Below, in pieces: positions 44,801 to 55,178 of a DNA stretch of 64,000 nucleotides. The DNA lies in contig JADDOH010023064.1 of NCBI GenBank assembly GCA_016648135.1, positions 1 to 64,000 of the forward strand, given 5' to 3'. The notes under the pieces were generated by a model that saw only the letters and a list, made by a program, of their open reading frames with translations, ran no database searches and was not told where the DNA came from. The DNA is from Agrypnia vestita. Lineage: Eukaryota > Arthropoda > Insecta > Trichoptera > Phryganeidae. The position numbers and the translations under genes are program-made. The number at the start of each line of letters is the position of its first letter. The first letter of the stretch is position 1.

Positions 44801-45109
44801 CCTTATTCAAAATAAGAACAGATTGATGAGTTGACACATATTGTAATACATTTAATAAGAATGATGTTGATACATCATGTTACATTACTTTGAGGATAAG
44901 ATTCTTAAATTTGCTTGAACCATTATTTTTTGTATATTTTTTTAGGTGTGAAATTTGCACTTAATCAAGCAAAGACAATCATATCCACTGTGCTAAGGAA
45001 CTTTCGACTGGAGGCAGTGACGAGACCACAGGATATAATATTTTCTACAGATTTGGTGCTGAGAAGCAAAGATCCTATTAAAATAAAATTCCTCACTAGG
45101 AACGCATAA
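35871..45109 (+). CDS. Cytochrome P450, CYP4 family, 9 exons, 503 aa
   Basis: Exons: 35871-36021, 36099-36208, 36945-37035, 37305-37490, 38837-39228, 39948-40016, 43165-43333, 44321-44500, 44946-45109. All have GT/AG borders, phases agree, and the sum is 1512 nt with a stop, the usual CYP4 length. The product is an ER-anchored heme monooxygenase. It shows a hydrophobic anchor (residues 1-20), proline hinge [12 protein letters not shown] (31-42), helix C WRNRR (121-125), the CYP4 phrase ETAMG (180-184), the CYP4 helix-I signature [14 protein letters not shown] ending at 315, ExxR as ETLR (368-371), PERF (422-425) and the heme loop [10 protein letters not shown] (441-450, Cys448 ligand). Every catalytic motif is intact. 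CYP4 enzymes hydroxylate fatty acids, hydrocarbons, pheromones or xenobiotics; the substrate here is unknown and the subfamily was not assigned. Introns carry several mobile elements, including a mariner in intron 6. Confidence 0.93.
36225..36690 (-). repeat. SINE family B copy in P450 intron 2
   Basis: Begins 17 bp after the exon 2 donor with TTGTTGTCTGTCC and a CTGT/CCAT-rich tract. It then has GTTCGAATTCACAGC, a tRNA-like GC-rich block (B box GGGGTTCAAGCCCC on the minus strand) and a TCATTTTTGACAGGTTAGAGC end. Colinear with 24175-24400. Confidence 0.55.
37878..38333 (-). mobile_element. Non-autonomous Tc1/IS630-like element in P450 intron 4
   Basis: Ends are imperfect inverted repeats: ATAACTTGGCGTGCGAGGGA on the left against TCCTGCCGCATGCCAAGTTAT on the right. 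Inside is the minus-strand start of a transposase only (see 38010-38180), so the element is an internally deleted derivative. Confidence 0.55.
38010..38180 (-). pseudogene. Tc1/IS630-type transposase N-terminus, 56 codons
   Basis: The minus frame [37 protein letters not shown] then [15 protein letters not shown] resembles the N-terminal helix-turn-helix of a group of insect Tc1/IS630-like transposases ('...I..V..F...E...G.PI.p.....RvAaAtgvS'). It stops where the domain would continue; the DDE domain is absent. Confidence 0.5.
38480..38556 (-). repeat. SINE family A fragment in P450 intron 4
   Basis: The minus strand reads AGTAGCTTGTTGGTGTAGTA, GTCATGACGC then GGTCAGTAGTTCAAGCCC, matching the head of the SINE at 60596. 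The body is missing. Confidence 0.5.
41843..43127 (-). mobile_element. Full-length mariner (cecropia type) in P450 intron 6
   Basis: A 1285-bp element with inverted repeats TTAGGTCCTTACATATGAAA (then TTGGCGTTT), flanked by TA at 41841-41842 and 43128-43129. It contains one uninterrupted transposase gene antisense to the P450. A near-identical copy lies at 62361-63646 in the other orientation. Confidence 0.95.
41921..42940 (-). CDS. Mariner transposase, open frame, DD34D, 339 aa
   Basis: The start is taken at [14 protein letters not shown] (42940), matching the length and start of cecropia-type mariner transposases; the frame is open a further 26 codons upstream into non-conserved leader. The N-terminal half has two helix-turn-helix motifs (about 1-110; GRP at 61-63). 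The linker motif WVPHEL is at 114-119. The catalytic triad is D151 (TCDEKW), D243 (LHDNARPH) and D278 ([10 protein letters not shown]), with 34 residues between the last two, i.e. DD34D. No stop or frameshift is present. The enzyme would cut and paste the element at TA sites. All key motifs look intact, so it may be functional or very recently so; individual inactivating substitutions cannot be judged by eye. Confidence 0.92.
   Translation of the reverse strand: MKNLKYRVIYEYEFHRGTSAAETARRINDVYGDGAAKENTVRFWLQRFRSGNFDLQNKPRGRPETKVDNEELKAIVEADPSQTTSDLAAGCGVSDKTVLIHLKQIGKVKKRERWVPHELSEANQQTRVDCCVALLNRHNNEGILNRISTCDEKWILYDNRKRSSQWLNPAEPAKPFPKRKLTPKKLLVSVWWTSAGVVHYSFLKSGQTITADVNCQQLQTMMEKLAAKQPRLVNRSRPLLLHDNARPHTAQQTATKLEELQLECLRHPPYSPDLAPTDYLFFRNLDNFLQRKKFNSDGAVQTAFKDFIDSCPNGFFSKGIDELPMRWQKCIDSNGTYFD
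43590..43999 (-). other. Possible solo-LTR-like sequence in P450 intron 7
   Basis: On the minus strand it starts TGTGATATTCCATCACAT, has TATAAAGGGC about 120 bp in, and ends near ACAAACA. This is LTR-like, but I found no matching target duplication, primer site or second copy. Low confidence. Confidence 0.25.
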
Positions 45110-45369
45110 CTAACATCTAACCCTACTTCCATTTTTAATAATTCATTTTCATCTTTGAGGATAATGGAAAAAGCGAAAACTGTTTGCTTTAAAAAATTAA
45201 GAAAATATTTTATTACATTATTATGATAAATGCTTACTTATGTGGCAAAATAGATTAAGGCACTGTATGTACAAAAATATAAAAATGAACAGAGAATCAT
45301 TTCTTATTTGTTTAAACATTACCTATGTATATAAGAAAGTTATATGATAAATACTCTTGTTAATTGGAA

Positions 45370-46364
45370 CTATCGCAAGTAAAAGATTTCCAACTTTTTT
45401 AAGCCATCAACTAGATATGATTTGTAGAACTCAGAAAATAGGCCTCTGTTTCGGTGATGATTTCCTTGTCTGACATGAACCAATTTCTGCCAAGTCATAG
45501 AGAAATTGCATGGTACCAAATGTGGAAAATAAGATGGATGAGGCAGAAAACAAAGTGTAATCAGACCATTTTTGCTATGGCGATTGTGGACGAGTGAGCA
45601 TGGAGTTGCCATGGTGAAAGAGTACTTTATTCTTGAACAAACGAGAGTTTTCTCATCAATTCAGCGTCGAATCGGCCTGATAAATCAGCGTTGTAATGCC
45701 CTGTGATTGTCCTTCCCTTTTCCAAATAGTCAGTGAAGATGATGCCGCGTAAATCCCAAAAAATGCCACAATATTTCCGGTGATGGAACCGTTTTCGATT
45801 TCTTTTAGAGTAGTTTGCTAAGGAAGTCCACTATTTTGATTGTTCTTGCTTTCTGGTGTATTGCGACGGATTCATGCTTCGTCAACAGTCACAAAATGCT
45901 GTGGAAACTCTTTGGGATTGCGCTTAATATATCCACACAGTGCTCCGAAATTGCCATGCATTCCATTAATTTTGTTCCTCTGTGAGCAAACGCGGCACCC
46001 ATCTTACCTATAGCTTACTCGTGCCCAATTTTTTGTTCAGTTATTGTACACGTTCAGTGGAGATGTTTACCATATCAGCAATCTCTCTGATCTTCACCCG
46101 GCGATCTGCTAACACAATATCATGAATCTTGTTGGTCATATACTTTGTAGTCACCTCAGTTGGATGTCGTGGGCGCCCTTCATCAAAAATTGATATATTG
46201 CTATGCTTGAATTCATTAAACCAATAGCTGACGGTAGTCATCAAAGATACACAATCCTTATATACGGCGTGCAACTTCATTTTGATTTCCTCACACATTT
46301 TCCTATTGAAAAAAACAAATCGAATCACTGACTGATATTGCTCTTTTTCCACAGTTGCAAACAA
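45370..46364 (-). pseudogene. Decayed mariner just downstream of the P450
   Basis: The N-terminal frame 46364-46041 reads an HTH region, then YWFNEFKHSNISIFDEGRPR, then RRVKIREIADMVNISTERV, the standard mariner start. The middle reads, with breaks, FVTVDEA-like and FTDYLEKG.TITG-like phrases. The C-terminal frame 45612-45370 has a 'CFLPHPSYFPHLVPCNF' version of the [13 protein letters not shown] motif with the aspartates lost. No intact ORF. It begins about 260 bp after the P450 stop codon and is unrelated in sequence to the intron mariner. Confidence 0.7.
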
Positions 46365-46449
46365 ACATAAACATGCCCGCTATTAACAGCTATCAAAACA
46401 AAACAATTCGATAAATTTTGACAGGTGTCTTTAAAAAGATGGCGTTAAA

Positions 46450-48200
46450 TAATGGTATATAGATTTTGAGTCAGTGGCACCATCGGTCGTTAAACATGGG
46501 TACTTACATACAGCCCTCATACGTATGTATATACTTTTTGATTTAATATAATATATAAATTGAATTTAATGGAATTCAAAAGGACTGATGTGATGCGACT
46601 GCATTTTTTTGAGATTATGCTATAGTGATACATAAATATACAAAAAATTCTTTTTTATATTTATAGTAGATTTAAAAGTATTTTCTATTACATTTCAATC
46701 ATCAATCATTCATCAATCATTTTTCAGAATCCTTGGGTTATAATTGGATGATGTATAAATATAATGAACACTGGAACGGACAGGGTTGAGACATGTAAAA
46801 AATGAAAACATAATATGACCACTATGAGCGGCGCGTGTCCAAAACAAATCAGCCGCTACATACAGAAAATTGCATTGGAGACGAGGTGTGTATGCCACCA
46901 CTGGAAATTGGGTTGCCGATCGGAGCGCGCGCAAGTCAGTGCCCAGCGGCCGTTGCCGCAACTGGAGGGGGGCCGCCCGCGCATGCTGCTTCCAACTAGC
47001 TGTAGAACAACATCATCCAGACACTAGCCCTGAGGAGGGCCCTTTGTGAAATGAATATGAAAAATGAGGCCTGTCTTGGCCGCCGATGTTATTTCCTGCT
47101 ACAAGTGTCGATACAAATATGTGTGGAATTTGTATATGTTATGAAAATGTTTTAAAAAATATGTTGATGCCTTGTAAGAAGCAGCGCTTGGCGCCCTTTT
47201 TGTATGCAATATTGTCATGTGCATTATGTTGAATCTCTGATGAGAAAATGTATTGGAATTTTATGAATTTTTATGAATAAAATGGAAATAAATAATTTTT
47301 TATTTGGCACCTATTGGTGCGTGGACAGAGGTTAGAAGTTTGAGCCGAAGGGATTCTTCCGCGATGTAACACCCCAAATAAAGTATGTGTGTGGCACGCG
47401 GTACCCACGATGTTCGCCAACACTAAATGGGCATGAGTGTGGCACGCAATATTCGCCAACACGGGAGACGAGTCTCGCTGCAGAGGGCCTCGTCTTTTTC
47501 TTTCCGCCGTAGAATCCGCCGACGGGCAAATAAATGTTTTTGAATATGAGAGATTTTACAAGCTTACCTGACTGGCTATAACTTCTAACGCCTAGTACTC
47601 AAATTCCGAGCCCCCGTCTGAGATGCGTATATGGGATACCCTCCACGGGGGCCCGAAGGCCTGAACCGGGCGCCATTGTGGAGATGGTCATCATGAAATA
47701 AATGAGTACTGGAAGACCGTGAGAAAATTTTGTATTTTCTCGATTTGGAAACGGTGTACGCTTGCTTTCAGGCCCATGTCGCGGTAAGCTAGCGCGCACG
47801 GCTCGCCGTGGAGACTATTAAAAAGTCGAATTTTTAATCGACGATCAGAGCGGCTTACCGTGGACGAAATCCTACTTATGTAGTGTCATTGCATTCCTTT
47901 ACTGAATGCCTGTCTGGAAAATATATTTTTATATATGTGGAATGATATAGGCGCGCCTGAGAGTGAAATAAAAAAATTGGTTTTGGCGCTTTTTTGAATG
48001 CGTATAACTCAGTAAATATTTACCTGAAATATTTGGAATTACTGTTAAAATGAGCGCTTGCGTGCGCAATTTATATTTGTCATAGCAAAACTTGTAAAAA
48101 TACTGTTTTTGATTTTTTATGAATTTTTGAAAATTTGAGCCGTTTGTGGCAAACTTAATTTTAATATTTTGGGCCTTATATGACCCAGCCTGTCCAAACA
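46450..48200. other. Unassigned, GC-richer mixed segment
   Basis: GC-richer pieces with open frames at 46713-47027, 47271-47529 and 47599-47799, none recognised. GTGTGGCACGC with TTCGCCAACAC occurs twice (about 47390-47422 and 47437-47462). CTGAGGAGGGCCC at about 47030 resembles repeat tails. Probably unrecognised transposon sequence. Confidence 0.35.
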
Positions 48201-48435
48201 ACTGTGTTATTATCATTTATTACAAAATAACACAGTATTAGTCTCTTGGGAGCTAAAATGCATTTTTTGTAAATTAATTTGTATCTGCTATATCAAATCT
48301 GCCTCGCGGTGAAATTGCGCAACCGCGAATGACGTAGTTCACCGCTTGGAGCGCTGCGGCGCCTTCCCAGAATCATGCAATCTCATTGGTTTTTGTAACA
48401 TGCTATGACGCAATCTTGTGCAATTTTGAATTTGG

Positions 48436-48443
48436 TATAAATA
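48436..48443 (+). promoter_or_regulatory. TATA box of an unidentified transcription unit
   Basis: TATAAATA in a GC-mixed context, with CACAGTTA about 30 bp downstream as a possible initiator. The following 300 bp contain a 74-codon open frame (48517-48741) with no recognised domain. It could be an LTR promoter, since this lies next to other repeats. Confidence 0.35.
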
Positions 48444-48974
48444 TAACGCATTTAAAAGCGAGTACCACAGTTACGCAACTCGCGTTGGTACGAGAATCGC
48501 TGTTTGGACAATCTTCTTGCTGCTTTTAATTTCTGACCCCTGCTCATCTTCTCTGGACTTTGCTTTCTTGGATTTTTGTGACCCCTGCCTTCTGACTTGG
48601 ACTTCGCTTCAGATTTTTTTTTTTTTCGACTTTAATACGATAAAAGCACTACCTCGGCGTTTGACTTCTGGCATATCCACGGCTACGAGCTTCACAGCGA
48701 ATTCTGGTGGCAATCTCTGCCTCACCAGCGAAGAAAACTGAGCCGCATAAAAAAGGTGTTCCCATCCGGAACAAACACTAAATTTTTATATTATTAAACC
48801 TCATTTTATTTTTTTCACAACAAATAAATAAAAAGTTATGTAATATTTCATCAAGTAAAATCATGCGTAAGATACAAAAAAGTATGTATGTATTATATTA
48901 ATAAACATTATCACAACAGCTATTAAATTTATATAATATTAAAATAAATCCCATCCATACAATTACAACACTTA

Positions 48975-49708
48975 AGGTACTGATACACATGCTCATTAGT
49001 GGCACATGAGTATGCGTAGTATTGAGCTTCTTGAGCCATTGCTACTTAGTAGCATGTGTGTACGCACATTGCTAGTAATGAGCATGCTCATTACTAGCAC
49101 GCTCAAAAATCAACTGCAGGTTGATTTACGAGCATGCTTATTTGATTTGCGCATGGAAGGAGTATCTTTTGAGCATGTGTGAACAGGCTTGCTTACGAGC
49201 GTGCTAATACATTCGCGGCTAGTATCGATTATTAATCAATGCGATCTTCTCAGTCAGCGACAGATGAAATAAATATGGTGCTTTGGGGAGATGACAAAAC
49301 ATTACATTTCGTGACTTATTATAGGAATCACGAATGTCTGTGGAATACTCGGTCACTGCTATGTAAAAATAATATAGCAAGAAATAATATTTATGAAACT
49401 TTATTAAAAGACATGAATGATAATTACAATAAAAATTATAAAAACTAAAATCAAAAATGTGCGTAAAGAAACTCGGGAACTGTTTCGATTTATTTGTTCA
49501 CTTTTATTTCCTGATTCAGTTTGCAAAGTTTCCATTTTGAACAAGAGCGTCTCTTTTCTATGACAAGAGCATGCCAGTAATAAGCATGTGTGTTTGATTG
49601 TTAGTTTTGAGCATGCTAGTAACGAGCAAGTGTGTACAGTTGTTAGAGCATGCTAGTTTTGAGCATGCTAATGATCATGCTCAAAAATAAGCATGTGTAT
49701 CAGTACCT
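48975..49708 (+). mobile_element. Harbinger-like MADF-carrying element, copy C
   Basis: 734 bp, starting AGGTACTGATACACATGC and ending GCATGTGTATCAGTACCT, flanked on both sides by TTA (48972-48974; 49709-49711). Subterminal regions are full of GCATGCTCA-type repeats. It encodes a MADF-like fragment at 49239-49448 and is the cleanest copy of the family, opposite in orientation to copies A and B. Confidence 0.8.
49239..49448 (+). pseudogene. MADF-domain-like fragment inside element copy C
   Basis: Frame MRSSQSATDEINMVLWGDDK, TLHFVTYYRNHECLWNTRS, then NNIARNNIYETLLKDMND. It has the MADF motif LWNTRS and a basic end. The region after the frame, to about 49560, still resembles the A and B copies but has stops. 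See copies A and B. Confidence 0.5.
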
Positions 49709-49719
49709 TTATAAATCTG

Positions 49720-50230
49720 TAAATGGAGCTCGGGGCACAATCCGCGGACAACTTAAATCGTTAATCCATCATTAAAATCAGACTTCATCAAAATTTTAGG
49801 GGTTTTATATATATGTGTTTCAAAATCACTCAGCATTAACAAAATTTTGCATCAAGATTTAAAAGAAAAAGCTCTGCTAAACCGCTTTTAATGTGAAGCT
49901 AATAAATTAATTAATTAATTAAATTAATAAATAATTTGAAAATATAGAAGTGTTATGTCAAATAAACATCATAAAAAAATTTAATGAACCATGTTCAAGT
50001 GGGTTTTAGTACCAAAGTTGAGTAATTCACTGTTGAGATATTACTGTTGAAGAACCAATTAAAAAACTCACTGTAATTGCATCAATCAATGAAGTGGTGG
50101 GCATTTTGAAAACCAACATTTCTGTTGTGAAATCCACATAAACTTGTTTTTTGTAATGTAAGCAAGACTGGAATGTCATTTTCAAGACGTATGTGTAACT
50201 AAATACATAAATAATTTTTCAGATAAATTA
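49720..50230. other. 3' flank of the SNARE gene, nothing else seen
   Basis: AT-rich sequence between element copy C and the SNARE gene polyadenylation signal. No exon recognised. Confidence 0.4.
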
Positions 50231-50236
50231 TTTATT
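50231..50236 (-). promoter_or_regulatory. Polyadenylation signal of the SNARE gene
   Basis: Minus-strand AATAAA about 210 nt after the SNARE stop codon at 50447-50445. Plausible but one of several AT-rich options. Confidence 0.45.
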
Positions 50237-50444
50237 ATTATTGCAACATTAAAATTCCAATAAATTATAAATCATAATAAAAGTTCAATAATTTTCCAAT
50301 TTCCATAAAAATAGCTTTGATAACTACAAAAGATTCCAAAACATTATGGGACATTGTACACAGTACCGTGTGCAGCAAGCTTTTCTAAAAAAAATTAAAA
50401 CTATCTCATTTAACTCTTAATTCCAATGCCTAACCATTTTTAAA

Positions 50445-53400
50445 TCAAAAGAGTCTTTTATGTAGGACATATAAGACGCATGCAATAAAAAAGAGAAATG
50501 AAAAGAATATCACAATTTTGTCTGTGAATTCTCGTCTGCCATACTTCTTCAGTAACTTTCCAGACTGAGAGATAGTTCCCGCTGTATTCTCTAGTTCATC
50601 CCGAGTAGTCTGAAAAATAAATATATAAAAAAGTATTAATTCAATTTATTAGGCGAGAAGGAAATATTGTTTTAAGCAACATAAACATTACAATATTGAA
50701 GTGTAATTTTTTATTATTCCATAAAAATCTGAGAGTAGTTAAAATCAACAGAATCTGACAAAAAAATGTCAAATTCCAAAATGAAACTAAAAATCAATAT
50801 GCATCATTAAGCGCTTGTTCAGACACAGCGGGAACCGTTCAGTTTCAGAATCGCGTTTCCAAACACGCGATTTGTGTCATCTGTTCACACAGCCGCGGTT
50901 AATAAGCGATTTGTGCGCGCGAAAATAAACGTCAGTTTGACAGTTCTGGTGCCGTTCTCCATCTTTGAATATCAGAGATATATTCGCTCATTACTTTGTT
51001 AACGACGGCCGTATTCCATGGCAAGACACATAAATATCATTCTGTCAGTTCATTTTTGGTGAATAAATACCTACTTCTCTAAAATACTCTTTTTTTCCAC
51101 CATTTCCAAATATCTCCACAATAATCCTCACACTATTACAAGTCTTTTCTACCATATTACAGGTCTTTTCTCCACTTCATCAATAAAAAATTCAGTGTCA
51201 AAGCGATCCATAACCATAGAAAAGAGAATATAATCCACGCGTGCTCCTGTTGTGACATGAAACTGTGCGGTGCCCGCAACGCGACTGAACGCTCTCGTAA
51301 GGCCCCATAGTAATAGGATCGTGCGGGCGCCGTGCGGGTCTATTTTCTAGCGGTTGGGTTGCGGGCACCGCAGCGGTTGACTAACCGCACGGTTGTGTGT
51401 GAACGATCACATACAAACCTGGGTAAATGAGACCCGCACGGATCTCATGCGATTCTGAATCGGCACGGTTCCCGCTGTGTCTGAACAAGCGCTAATTCAC
51501 AGTTGCAAGAAGATAAAAAAAAGAAATGTGAAATTTTGCAAGCAGGCATAATTAATTCTGACATGGACACAGGAGGATATCTGAAGAAGTCTGCACTTTC
51601 TCAAGAAAGATTTATTCATCGCCATAAAAACAATATGTAATATAATTTTACCTGAACTCCAGAGCTAGAAGTTACCAGAGTATCCAAGGTCTCAGCGCTT
51701 CTCTGTGTTGTATCAGCCAACTGTCTGCTAATGGATAACAGCTGATCTGTCACTCCTAAAAATATAAACCAATATTTTATACAAAACCATGTTTTCATCA
51801 GTCAAGTACAGGTGATTTAAAGCAGTAGTATGTTTGATTTTTAAAGAATTTCTTCTCCTTCTGCCCTTTTTCGCTTCCTAGCTGGAACATATGTCATTGT
51901 GTGATGATGAGACATTGTTTACATAACTTTTTATTTTTTCATTTAATATCTAGTGTGTAATGATAAAAGTAGTACAGTATACATATTTTGTCAATGTGTA
52001 TAACAAATCCGAAATGGAAATGGGCTGTGAAGGAATGACATTACCTGTAATAAAAAAGCGCTAGAATGGGGGACCCTGCTGGAAGCCAAAAAAGTGAGTA
52101 CCCCAGCTCACTAACCGACAATACAAGAGAAATCGCATCATGAATGCGGAGCTCAAAGGATAAAGGGAAATGACAGTCATTAAGAGAAATCTTTATTCAA
52201 CAGCAGATGTACGTGGGCTGAAGAAGAAAAACGACAATAATACAGACACAATCCAAACAAATACATCATGTATTTTCAAATGCAAAGTACACTCCGATTA
52301 ATATAAATATAACTTCTTCAATAAATACAAAATGACTTTGTGGTGACATTATTTACATATGTAATTAACAAGAACACGCTTTGAATTAAAGAATTCATTT
52401 GTTGAATTATCAACATGTTTTGGGGATCCAGGATTATCAGGCTACAATGTATACTATTATCCTTAAGAAAGGACCATTGGCCCCGAAACATGTTGATAAT
52501 CAACAAATTAGTGATTAATACAAAGTGTATTCTTGTTAATTATATAACGGGGACTTAGGATTATAAGGGCGAAACTACAAAAATTGCTGTTTTGAGTTAG
52601 AAAGTACTAAACTGACATTCAAAAAAATATTATTTTGGTGACAGAAAGATGAATCTTATCCGATAAATGGTTATTGAGATAAATTTGTGTGCAACTAGAA
52701 ACGAAGTATAACGTTTAAAGACAGAAGGATGAAATGCCTTTTATGTCGTTTTGTTTCATTACCAATGTAAAGGTCACATAGACGAAAGTGTAGTTTCATC
52801 TTTCTGTCTCTGAATGTTTTTATTGCCGATCGTCAATTCATTATCTTCCGCCTTTCACTTTGGAGCAAATTTGTGTTTGACTAACGTTGTTGTAAAGTGA
52901 AAACAATTATTTCAAGGGTGAAAATGGTGTAGAGATGGCAATAAGAAGTCAGAATGATGAAAAAACACATAGTAAGTTTAAATCAATTTCTAAATAAATC
53001 ATAGTATGCAAAACAGTAATGTATTATTGAGATGAACAAATAAGTGAGGTCATCAATACTGCAATTTTCTTTTCTTAAGTGTTTTTAGGAAATATAATAA
53101 CGAAGGTTATCGTTATTACATTTCCAAAATTATTGTACACATTACAATAAATATAATATGCTCTGTAAACTATATTTTTTTTATTAAAATATATAATCTC
53201 TGAAAGACAGAATTATTTTTTAAAAACTGTCTTATCGTTTATCTCAAAACTCTACTTTTGTAAATTCGCTCTTATGATCCTAAGTCCCCCAATAAGACAA
53301 ATATATTTTATAAATTTTTCAAAACCGCCAACATTATTATTTCACTATAAAAAACATAATAAAAATTTACCAGATGACATCTTCAGTAAGCTAGACTTAT

Positions 53401-54772
53401 CAGTTTTCTTTCTCTGTCGTACTTCACCATCCCCGGCTTTATATCCTAAAAGCTCTTCTTTCTGCGCTTTCTCAATAGCAAATGCACTCGCAACGTTAGC
53501 ATTTTTAAACGCATGAAGGGAGCTAAAATCAATCCAATAAATAAATAAATCACATTCATCACAGTTTTAGCTAACAATCAGTCATTTATTACTGAAACTT
53601 TCTGTAATAAAATCTCAAATAAGAGTGCAGGTAATAAAATGATGAAATTATAAACAAGCTGTTAGGAATGTAAATAGGTTGGAAACAAAATGGTGCACAT
53701 AATTAAATTCTACAATGCTGCCAGTAATTTTTAATTTCAGTTATGATAGAAATAACCTGGCTATAACAATACTTTTTATATAATATATTTCTAAACAAAA
53801 AAGTAATACGCTTATGTACCATCGTATCTTTATTCAGGGGTAGACATAGGGGATAAAACGATAACATAGGATTCCTATTCTTATACATAATGCAACCAGT
53901 GCTGAGAACTCGTTTTGTACATCCATAGTAGCAAGCAAATATCTCTGCCGAAACTTTTGTTTACAATAATGTATTCCCGTGACTTTTAAAGTTACGGAAA
54001 TAAATAAAGAGTATTCTAAAATGTATTTTGTAAAGTAATCTCAGCTTTGACAGTCCATCATGTTTTTACACGATACAAATATCAGGAGTACTTGGAATAC
54101 TATATATAGAATATACTATAATAATAGAAGAATAGAACAGTAAATGAAACCGTTTATTAAAATAAAGTTATTTATAGCGTCCAGTGTAATGATGAATTTG
54201 ATTCTGATGCCGTCTCCTCCCTTTGCACGCGACTAGTGTTAAACACTAATGCACATATGTAATATTACCTTGCAAGTTGTTGTCTGTGTGATTCCACTTC
54301 AGCGGCAAGTTTTTTATCAAGATTATCTTTAGCATACTGATCTAATAATTCAATATCCTTGCGGAGCTCAACTATGTGCCCCCTTCCCTGGCAGTTCAAC
54401 ACATTCAGTTCTTCTAAGGATTCTCTACAAGCAACAATGTCCTATAAAAGCAATTTAACTCATAATTAATATACTAAAACATTGTGAACAGTTTTACAAG
54501 AATATTTATTCCGTGGCCAAGATTGGGGAAATTGTATGAGAATATATTTTGTACTATTCAAATATATTTTTTACTTCATTCAAAAAAAGACGTTAATTCG
54601 TATTTACCGTAAAAAAAATTAAAAACTATCTAATGTTCTGTATACAAGTCGGAAGAAACATGTTGAGTAATCTAGTTTTCCTTACCTGTATTAATGCTTT
54701 TACTTGAAGATCGTGTTGAACCAAATTTTGTCGAATTAATTCAACGGATAAAGCAGATGTTTTTTTATTCAT
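50445..54772 (-). CDS. Sec20: Vesicle transport Qb-SNARE SEC20 (BNIP1 homolog), 226 aa
   Basis: Exons on the minus strand: 54772-54686, 54441-54269, 53522-53371, 51755-51652, 50609-50445. All have GT/AG borders and phases agree, giving 681 nt with a stop, the length of human BNIP1 (228 aa). Residues 30-115 form a charged helical N-terminal region (EELNVL, IELLDQYAKD). KNANVASAFAIEKAQKEELL is followed by VRQRKK and the SNARE segment TDQLLSISRQLADTTQRS (about 139-195). Then come SGKLLKKYGRREFTDK, a C-terminal membrane anchor (about 204-221) and HKRLF. The KYGRRE..TDK and KRLF features identify SEC20. The protein sits in the ER membrane and works with the Dsl1/NRZ tether in Golgi-to-ER retrograde fusion. 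It lies 407 bp downstream of the odorant receptor on the same strand. Intron 4 contains a 682-bp TIR element. Confidence 0.92.
50811..51492. mobile_element. 682-bp TIR element in SNARE intron 4
   Basis: The left end GCGCTTGTTCAGACACAGCG mirrors the right end CGCTGTGTCTGAACAAGCGC (28-bp near-perfect inverted repeats continuing GGAACCGT). It is flanked by TAA on both sides. The interior is GC-richer than the intron and non-coding. The three-base TAA duplication suggests a PIF/Harbinger-type MITE. Confidence 0.8.
52398..52507. repeat. Stem-loop repeat in SNARE intron 3
   Basis: ATTTGTTGAATTATCAACAT followed by GTTTTGGGG pairs with CCCCGAAACATGTTGATAATCAACAAAT across about 56 bp. The segment CCTTAAGAAAGGACC before CCCCGAAACATG is similar in arrangement to hammerhead-like retroelement tails but lacks the CTGATGA core. 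Confidence 0.6.
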
Positions 54773-55094
54773 TTTATTAAAGAAGCATTTGTCAAGTTAG
54801 AAGATTTTGTTCGAACAATTACTTAATTAACCATGTCAAACTCGTGCCCACACTCCACATTGCTCCACATCAACAAAATTTGACATTTGTTTGACGTCTG
54901 CCGACAATGTAGCAAGCATCTTTCATTTATATACTATAAAAATAGTGCAAAATTCAAACTAGTTGGGGTATTTATGAACATGTTATGAACCCAAAGAAGA
55001 CAACTAAATTGCCATTCTACAGTGTACGAGTGTGCGTTTACATATTATTGTAAAATGTTATTTTTTTGTTTGTTTTTTTTTTATTGTGTGTTTG
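54773..55094. other. Short intergenic region between SNARE and odorant receptor
   Basis: About 400 bp hold the SNARE promoter and the odorant-receptor 3' end. No TATA box for the SNARE gene was obvious, as expected for a housekeeping gene. Confidence 0.4.
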
Positions 55095-55100
55095 TTTATT
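55095..55100 (-). promoter_or_regulatory. Polyadenylation signal of the odorant receptor gene
   Basis: Minus-strand AATAAA about 80 nt after the odorant-receptor stop codon at 55181-55179. Confidence 0.55.
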
Positions 55101-55178
55101 TATTGTGTGAATCATGAGCTATTGTATAAGTTTTAACATCTAGTTATTTTTAAAAACATTTTGCATTTTACTTCAATT

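Noticed and set aside
46815..47027. 70-aa frame as a gene
   Set aside because: GC-rich frame on a repeat-like segment, with a competing frame on the other strand; no recognisable protein features.
53274..53516. 80-aa plus-strand frame
   Set aside because: Antisense shadow of SEC20 exon 3.
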